Of a DNA stretch of 47,083 nt, positions 42,309 to 47,083 are shown in pieces. A program made the position numbers and the translations under genes. Origin of the DNA: Methylobacterium gossipiicola (GTDB lineage Bacteria; Pseudomonadota; Alphaproteobacteria; Rhizobiales; Beijerinckiaceae); assembly GCF_900113485.1 (NCBI RefSeq), contig NZ_FOPM01000028.1, positions 1 to 47,083 of the forward strand, given 5' to 3'. The notes beneath the pieces were generated by a model. That model did no database searches, was not told the DNA's origin, and was given only the letters and a program-made list of their open reading frames with translations. How positions within the stretch are numbered: the stretch's first letter is position 1; every line of letters begins with the position of its first letter.

Positions 42309-44408
42309 GTGGGCGTATTGAGGACGGGCCTCGGCCTGCAGGCCGTCGCGACGGCGTTGTTCGCCCTCGTTCTGGTGGCGTTTCCCGGGGAGGCCACGCC
42401 GCCCCTCTACGTCTCCCTGAGCGGCTTCGCCATGGCGGGCATCCTGCTCGCCTCGGGCAAGATCTCCGCCTACCTGAAGATCTTCATCTCGGTCTACGGC
42501 ATAGGCTACCTGTTGTTCGCCGGGGCCAAACTGCTGGCGGCGTTGGGCTTGCTGGCGCCGACCCTCGCCGCCCTGCTGCCGCCGGCCTTCGCCGCCACGG
42601 GCGCCGTGGTGTTCGCCGGGATCGTGCTCGCCATCTCGCACCTCAAGGCGATCCGGGCGATCACCCTCATCGCCGATCCCTACTTCGCCAACAGTGATGC
42701 CCCGACCCGCGAGATCGGCCTGTTCCGCTGGTTCGGCCGCACCGAGGGCAAGATCGGCCAGCGCCTCGTGGCGCTCTCGATCTTCGTCAGCTTCGCCGAT
42801 GTCGCCCTGACCCTGCGGTTCAATTTCTGGTATCGCGATCTCTACAATGCCATCCAGGAATACAACCTCGATGCGTTCTGGTACCAGATTCTGTGGATCT
42901 TCGTGCCTCTGGCGATCCTCAACGTCAGCATCGGCATGTTCGATCTGTTCGTCGACCAGTCCCTGCATATCCGCTGGCGGACCTGGCTGACCCGGAGCTT
43001 CTACGAGCGCTGGCTGGGCGACGGCACGCATTACCGCATCCCCTTCACCGACGAGCATGCCGACAACCCGGATCAGCGCATCCAGGCGGACGTAAACGCC
43101 TTCATCTCGCAGACCGCGAGCCTGTCGATCCGTCTGCTGTCGCAGGCTGCCCAGCTCGTCTCCTTCATGGTGATCCTCTGGACCCTGTCGCGGGATTTCG
43201 TGCTGCCGTTCACCGACACGGTGGTGCCGGGCTTCCTCGTCTGGGCCGTCATCACCTACGCGGTCGTCGGCACCTGGCTCGCCCATCTCATCGGCAAACC
43301 GCTCATCGGCCTCGATTTCCGCCAGGAGCGGGTCGAGGCGGATTTCCGCTTCTCCCTGGCCCGCAGCCGCATCTACGGCGAGCAGATCGCCCTGTTGCGG
43401 GGTGAGCGCGCCGAATCCGTGCGGCTCCGGTCCCTGTTCGACGGGATCATCGAGAACTACGTGCAGATCATCTTCCGGCGCATCAAGCTCATCGCCTTCT
43501 CGTTCGGCTACACCCAGGCCAGCACCATCGTGCCTCTGGTCATCGCGGCGCCCTCGTACTTCATGAAGAAGATCACCTTCGGCGCCCTGCAGCAGACGGT
43601 GAACGCCTTCAGCAACGTACAATCGTCGCTGTCGTTCTTCATCAACGCCTACACCACCCTCGCGGCCTACAAGGCCAACACCAACCGCCTGTCGTCGTTC
43701 AAGCGGGCCATGACCAAGGCCGAGGCCATGGCAGGGGCCGGCTACGGCCTCGCCCAGGCCAACGCCTCGGGGAGCGACGTCACCGCCGAGGGCGTCACCC
43801 TGGCGCTGCCCGACGGCCGCGAGATCGTGCGGGCCGACCGCTTCACCCTGTCCCGTGGCGGCGCCACCCTCGTCACCGGCCCGTCGGGCGCGGGCAAATC
43901 GACCCTCTTCCGGGCCATCGCGGGCATCTGGCCGTTCGGCCAGGGCCGGATCGCGGTGCCGCCGGGCCAGTCGGCCCTGGTGCTGCCGCAGCGGCCCTAC
44001 CTTCCCCTCGGGACGCTGCGCGGCGCCGTGGTCTACCCCGCCACCACCGACCAGTTCTCCGACACCGCGATTCGCGAAGCCCTGGTGGCGGCGCAGTTGC
44101 CGCAACTCGTCGATCGCCTCGACGAGGTCGATGCCTGGGACCAGCGTCTGTCGGGCGGCGAGCAGCAGCGCCTCGCCCTCGCCCGCGCGGTGCTGGCCAA
44201 ACCCCAATGGCTGTTCCTCGACGAATCCACCGCCGCCCTCGACGAGCCGAGCGAGGCCGCCCTCTACCGGATGCTGCGGGAGCGTCTGCCGGAGACCACC
44301 ATCGTTTCCATCGGTCACCGCTCGACCCTGCACGCGCTGCACGACCGGCGCATCGAGATGCGCGCCGGCGCGGACGGCCGGTTCGTGCCGACGCCCGTCG
44401 CCGGCTGA
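42309..44408 (+). CDS. SbmA/BacA-like ABC transporter, fused permease-ATPase
   Basis: A 699-aa inner-membrane ABC exporter half. Extra N-terminal hydrophobic segments (residues 1-110) precede the SbmA/BacA-like membrane domain (FNFWYRDLYNAIQEYN, FVDQSLHIRWRTWLT, NPDQRIQADVNAFI, GLDFRQERVEADFRFSLARSRIYGEQIALLRGE). The ATPase has Walker A GPSGAGKST (residue 524 on), signature LSGGEQQRLALARA (about 614) and Walker B WLFLDESTAALD. Relatives (BacA-related, YddA) move peptides or very long-chain fatty acids and affect stress and host persistence. The start is GTG at 42309. Confidence 0.92.
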   Translation: MGVLRTGLGLQAVATALFALVLVAFPGEATPPLYVSLSGFAMAGILLASGKISAYLKIFISVYGIGYLLFAGAKLLAALGLLAPTLAALLPPAFAATGAVVFAGIVLAISHLKAIRAITLIADPYFANSDAPTREIGLFRWFGRTEGKIGQRLVALSIFVSFADVALTLRFNFWYRDLYNAIQEYNLDAFWYQILWIFVPLAILNVSIGMFDLFVDQSLHIRWRTWLTRSFYERWLGDGTHYRIPFTDEHADNPDQRIQADVNAFISQTASLSIRLLSQAAQLVSFMVILWTLSRDFVLPFTDTVVPGFLVWAVITYAVVGTWLAHLIGKPLIGLDFRQERVEADFRFSLARSRIYGEQIALLRGERAESVRLRSLFDGIIENYVQIIFRRIKLIAFSFGYTQASTIVPLVIAAPSYFMKKITFGALQQTVNAFSNVQSSLSFFINAYTTLAAYKANTNRLSSFKRAMTKAEAMAGAGYGLAQANASGSDVTAEGVTLALPDGREIVRADRFTLSRGGATLVTGPSGAGKSTLFRAIAGIWPFGQGRIAVPPGQSALVLPQRPYLPLGTLRGAVVYPATTDQFSDTAIREALVAAQLPQLVDRLDEVDAWDQRLSGGEQQRLALARAVLAKPQWLFLDESTAALDEPSEAALYRMLRERLPETTIVSIGHRSTLHALHDRRIEMRAGADGRFVPTPVAG

Positions 44409-44414
44409 GGCGCG

Positions 44415-45131
44415 CTACTTCAGGAAGCTCACGGCGATGGGGGCCAGCATCGCCGTGAGGAAGGCATTGAGCCCGAGGGCGATGCCCGCGAAGGCGCCCG
44501 CGACCACATCGACCTGAAACGCCCGCGCCGTCCCCACCCCGTGGGCGGCCAGGCCGGCGGCGAAACCCCGGGCCCGCATGTCGCGGATCCGCAGGAGATT
44601 CATCAGCGGGGTCACGAGGATACCCCCGGTCATACCGGTGAGCATCACCAGGACGGCGGCGAGCGTCGGGTCGCCCCCGAGCGTCTGGGCGATGCCCATG
44701 GCGACGCCCGTGGTGACCGATTTCGGCGCGAGCGACACGATCACCTCGCGCGGCACGCCGAGGAGATGCCCCAGCGTCAGGGCCGACGTGAGGGCCACAA
44801 CCGAGCCGACGAGCAGGGCCGCCAGCATCGGCGCCAGCGCGCGCAGGACCGTGGCGCGGTATTCGTAAAGCGGGAACGCCAACGCGACGGTGGCGGGGCC
44901 GAGAAGGAAGTGAACGAACTGCGCCCCCTCGAAATACGTGGCGTAGGGCGTGCGCGTCACCTCCAGCACCGCAGCCGTCAGGGCGATGGCGATGAGCACG
45001 GGATTCGCCACGGGGTGGCGGTTCGTCGCCGTGGCGATCCGGTCGGCGACCGCGTAGGCCAGAAGCGTCACCGTGAGCCACAGGAGTGGGGTGCGCGAGA
45101 GATAGACCCATACGGCGAAATCGCCCGTCAC
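44415..45131 (-). CDS. lrgB: LrgB/CidB-family membrane protein
   Basis: A 238-aa membrane protein with about seven hydrophobic segments and family stretches FLLGPATVALAFPLYEY, SLAPKSVTTGVAMGIAQTLGG and AAHGVGTARAFQ. LrgAB/CidAB pairs resemble holin-antiholin modules and in plants and some bacteria also export glycolate or pyruvate. It starts at GTG 45131, overlapping the LrgA stop (GTGA), so the pair is coupled. Glycolate oxidase genes lie about 11 kb away in the same window. Confidence 0.92.
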   Translation of the reverse strand: MTGDFAVWVYLSRTPLLWLTVTLLAYAVADRIATATNRHPVANPVLIAIALTAAVLEVTRTPYATYFEGAQFVHFLLGPATVALAFPLYEYRATVLRALAPMLAALLVGSVVALTSALTLGHLLGVPREVIVSLAPKSVTTGVAMGIAQTLGGDPTLAAVLVMLTGMTGGILVTPLMNLLRIRDMRARGFAAGLAAHGVGTARAFQVDVVAGAFAGIALGLNAFLTAMLAPIAVSFLK

Positions 45132-45523
45132 CGCTCCTCCCCCGTCCGCAGCCACCGCGCCACCCACACGAAGGTGAGGGCCGTGGCCGCGAGGGTCGTG
45201 AGGGTGGACACCGCCACGATGACGGCGAGCGCCATCCCGTTCACGGCGATCACATCGAGGCGCCCGACGATGCCGGCTCCGGCCGGGACGAACAGCAGCG
45301 AAAGGTTGGCGAGCAGCCCCCGCCCCGTGCTTTCGAGTTGCCCGTCCACGAGGGGCTTCGGCAGGATGCGGGCGGCGGTCCGGGCGTAGCGGTCGCGCAG
45401 CACGAGGAAGATCAGCAGCAGCGCCATGCCGATGACCGGGCCTGGCACGGGAAGACCCGTGACTCGAGCCAGGACTTCCCCGACGAGCTGAGCCGCGAGG
45501 ATCAGGGTGAGGCCGACGATCAT
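45128..45523 (-). CDS. lrgA: LrgA/CidA-family membrane protein
   Basis: A 131-aa four-helix membrane protein. Diagnostic pattern: AAQLVGEVLARVTGLPVPGPVIGMALLLIFL and ESTGRGLLANLSLLFVPAGAGIV. It works with LrgB as a two-part membrane module, either holin-like or a metabolite transporter. It follows the TerB-like gene by 14 bases, so the three minus-strand genes are probably one operon. Confidence 0.92.
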   Translation of the reverse strand: MIVGLTLILAAQLVGEVLARVTGLPVPGPVIGMALLLIFLVLRDRYARTAARILPKPLVDGQLESTGRGLLANLSLLFVPAGAGIVGRLDVIAVNGMALAVIVAVSTLTTLAATALTFVWVARWLRTGEER

Positions 45524-45537
45524 CGCACGGCTCCGTC

Positions 45538-46005
45538 TTAAGGCCGGGCCGCCAGGGGATCGCCGGCGCGGGCGAGGAGGATGCCGGCCTCGTCGAAGCC
45601 CAGCAGACCGCCGAGGCGCCAGACCAGGGCTTCCTCGAACTCATGGACCTCGCCGTCGGCTCCCGCGACGGACCACGCCATGGCGAGGAGCCGCGCTTTC
45701 TGTTCGTGCCCGGCCTCGTGGCCGATGACCTCGACGAGGGCCGCCATGTCGCGGGTCTGCGCGTCGTAGGCTGCGGCCCGCGCGATGAGAGCCTCGGCCT
45801 CGGACCGCGTCGCGGCGAAGCGTCCCTCGACGAGGCGGGCGAGGCGCTCGGTCTCCTCCGGCGCCAGGATGCCGTCGGCCCGTGCCACGTGGACGAGCAG
45901 CGCGATGGCGGCGAGGCGTTCGTCCGCCTCCCCCACGGCATCGGCGGTTCCCCGAAGCCCGAAAGCGTCGGCGGCATAGGCACGCAGGCGGGCGATGAGC
46001 GACAT
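45538..46005 (-). CDS. TerB-family tellurite-resistance-like protein
   Basis: A 155-aa mostly helical protein with the TerB/DjlA-N pattern: RLAAIALLVHVARADGILAPEETERLARLV in the first helices and LLAMAWSVAGADGEVHEFEEALVWRLGGLLG in the second. Acidic ADG motifs may bind a metal ion. Function is unknown; tellurite resistance is not implied by a single terB-like gene. It heads the TerB-LrgA-LrgB group, with its ATG at 46005. Confidence 0.88.
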   Translation of the reverse strand: MSLIARLRAYAADAFGLRGTADAVGEADERLAAIALLVHVARADGILAPEETERLARLVEGRFAATRSEAEALIARAAAYDAQTRDMAALVEVIGHEAGHEQKARLLAMAWSVAGADGEVHEFEEALVWRLGGLLGFDEAGILLARAGDPLAARP

Positions 46006-46161
46006 GGCGATTCCTGAACGGGCGATGCCGGACCCTGCGAGGTACCCCCCGGTCCGTCAAGCAAGCCATTTCCTCAGGCGTGTTTCGGTTCTCCGATGCC
46101 GTCCCATAGTGGCACCGTTGCATCGCACTCCACCCCCGGCGCCTTCGACGCACGCAGAGTC

Positions 46162-46190
46162 TTGCCAACCGCAAGGCGGCCCGATATGAA
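46162..46190 (+). promoter_or_regulatory. Putative sigma70 promoter of tRNA-Thr
   Basis: TTGCCA (46162-46167), a 17-base spacer and TATGAA (46185-46190) fit a housekeeping promoter. The start would be near 46197, 40 bases before the tRNA. Confidence 0.5.
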
Positions 46191-46236
46191 CCCTGCCAAC
46201 GACGCCGCGCCGACGCACCCGTCCGCACCGCCTCGT

Positions 46237-46312
46237 GCCGCAATAGCTCAGCTGGTAGAGCACCTCATTCGTAATGAGGGGGTCGGGGGTTCGAATCCCT
46301 CTTGCGGCACCA
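46237..46312 (+). tRNA. tRNA-Thr (anticodon CGT)
   Basis: A 76-base cloverleaf with encoded CCA. Acceptor stem GCCGCAA/TTGCGGC with discriminator A, D-arm AGCTCAGCTGGTAGAGC, anticodon stem CCTCA/TGAGG with loop TTCGTAA (anticodon CGT, reading ACG) and T-arm GGGGGTTCGAATCCCT. It has a plausible promoter at 46162. It is followed by 530 bases without recognisable genes and then IS remnants, a common situation at tRNA-adjacent insertion sites. Confidence 0.97.
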
Positions 46313-46830
46313 CCAGTCCCCCACTATAGCGCTCGCGCCGAAACGCTGACTCACCGATCAGTTCGGAGAGACGCAATAGTACTCGGACCTAAAATCTCTG
46401 TCGTGGTGATCTCGGATGAGTGGTCACATGCTCGATCGGGGTCCGAAACGCTTCGACAAGCGGCCGTTTGTCCTGCCCCCTTCTGCGTCGCGGACCGCGA
46501 TAGGCTCAGCTGCTGAGTCTTGATGCGGCAAAGGTTAAATCGACCAGGGGCGCATGTTGCGCGATGATTTGGCCCCAGTCCGCGATTGGCGCCAGTTATT
46601 TCATTGGGTGCGGCCTCTTCCATCCTGAGTTTCGGCAGCGTTGCTTCAGTCTCGACCTTGGGAAAAGGATGCCCCTCGTGTCAGCTCGAAGCGCCCGATC
46701 AGATCCGTGCGCAACCCTCCAGTCGGGCCGCGATCTTTGACCGATGCGATCAGCGGAGATCGTGAATCGGCGACGTTCGATCTTGCGACGCTTTACATGT
46801 GATTCGATCAGCCCGGACGCGTGTATGGTC
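46313..46830. other. Gene-free stretch between tRNA-Thr and IS remnants
   Basis: No supported gene. Composition is less GC-rich than the rest of the window, and short open frames show no family pattern. It may be decayed mobile DNA. Confidence 0.5.
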
Positions 46831-46831
46831 C

Positions 46832-46980
46832 CGGGATGAGGTGTGACGGTCGATCTTGAAGCGATTGGGCTCTTTCGTCCAGGCGTTCAGGGTGAACTAG
46901 GTGGGTGTCAGGCCCCGCAGGGTCTTGAGCCGACGAGCGTGGTTGTAGGCATCGACGAACAGGTGCAGATGCGTTCGAAG
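46832..46980 (-). pseudogene. IS481-family transposase C-terminal remnant
   Basis: The minus strand reads LRTHLHLFVDAYNHARRLKT, LRGLTP, then an in-frame TAG, then WTKEPNRFKIDRH. This matches the C-terminus of IS481-family transposases (AYN-ARRLKTL-GLTPYEFI-WT-EP-RF pattern). The stop falls where PYEFICK would be expected. The upstream part is cut off by the IS5-family element at 46981. Confidence 0.75.
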
Positions 46981-47083
46981 CTAGGGCGTGTCATCGCTTG
47001 AGCCAATCGAGGGCGGCTGCGAGGCAGAGGACGCCGGTGAAGCTGGCGGCGGTCTTTTCGTAGCGCGTGGCGATGGCCCGCCA
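46981..47083 (-). mobile_element. IS5-family insertion sequence, partial (3' end of element)
   Basis: It begins at CTAG with the inverted repeat GGGCGTGTCATCGCTTGA, almost identical to the repeat at 331-355, and continues past the window edge. It interrupts the IS481 remnant, so it is the younger insertion. Confidence 0.75.
46991..47083 (-). CDS. IS5-family transposase, C-terminal end (cut by window edge)
   Basis: The last 30 codons plus stop are visible: WRAIATRYEKTAASFTGVLC, then LAAALDWLKR and a TGA. The RxEKTAxxF...AAxxxWL pattern is the conserved C-terminus of IS5-family transposases, holding the final Glu of the DDE triad (in RYEKT). The stop lies within the terminal inverted repeat. 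Confidence 0.8.
   Translation of the reverse strand, partial: WRAIATRYEKTAASFTGVLCLAAALDWLKR

Noticed and set aside
45538..46005. A tellurite resistance operon
   Set aside because: Only one TerB-like gene is present; no TerC, TerD, TerZ or TerA is seen.
44415..46064. LrgB read as a 549-aa fusion with upstream genes
   Set aside because: The upstream part is an off-frame reading of LrgA and TerB. GTG at 45131 overlapping the LrgA stop is the natural start.

Overview
The window is high-GC chromosomal DNA from an alphaproteobacterium. I think a member of the Methylobacteriaceae (Methylobacterium/Methylorubrum-like) is most likely. This is an inference from gene families, gene order (thyA-folA-hflK-hflC-degP-serB-miaA; fumC-DUF4169-RHH; DUF952-pyrD) and start-codon usage, not from a database search. 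Most of it is ordinary core genome. Both edges are cut through IS5-family insertion sequences with nearly the same terminal sequence and the same orientation, so the 47 kb lies between two copies of one IS type, or the ends are assembly breaks at that repeat.

Layout. 1-355: IS5-family end. 352-2284: PAS histidine kinase and S24/LexA-like repressor with a visible promoter and operator. 2355-3905: hairpin, DUF952 and pyrD. 3961-7088: small membrane protein, FdhF/YdeP-type molybdenum oxidoreductase and a coupled winged-helix-like protein. 7131-8906: CoA ester lyase, tautomerase, DUF167. 8908-12570: csaA plus a four-gene Ftr-type iron uptake operon (P19, cupredoxin, polyferredoxin, FTR1 permease) under an iron-box-like palindrome. 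12680-15709: MATE exporter, DUF971 protein with a Cys-rich tail, moaA. 15781-23919: 3-hydroxyisobutyrate dehydrogenase-like gene, miaA, serB, degP, hflC, hflK, folA, thyA. 24010-29198: CPBP protease, SspB-like adaptor, cytochrome P450, fumC, DUF4169, RHH protein. 29209-33776: AraC regulator, Tat-exported MBL hydrolase, glycolate oxidase glcF and glcE (no glcD beside them). 33832-36437: polysaccharide flippase and CorA. 36515-38796: groES-groEL with heat-shock promoter, CIRCE operator and terminator. 38939-39051: short palindrome-ended repeat. 39147-40503: orphan ParA overlapping an unrecognised partner. 41036-46005: 2OG-Fe(II) oxygenase, secreted 4-Cys protein, SbmA/BacA-like ABC transporter, LrgB, LrgA, TerB. 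46237-46312: tRNA-Thr(CGT), then a decayed IS481 remnant cut by the right-hand IS5 element.

How it works together. The core blocks cover pyrimidine and folate/dTMP synthesis, membrane and periplasmic protein quality control (HflKC, DegP, SspB, GroESL), molybdenum cofactor synthesis (moaA) near a molybdopterin oxidoreductase, ferrous iron uptake, and glycolate/C4 metabolism (GlcEF, FumC, CoA lyase).

The least explained items are the ParA/158-aa pair with an inverted repeat upstream, the repressor/histidine-kinase pair, the FdhF-like/winged-helix pair and the TerB-LrgA-LrgB cluster. No CRISPR array, prophage, toxin-antitoxin or recognisable defence system was seen.
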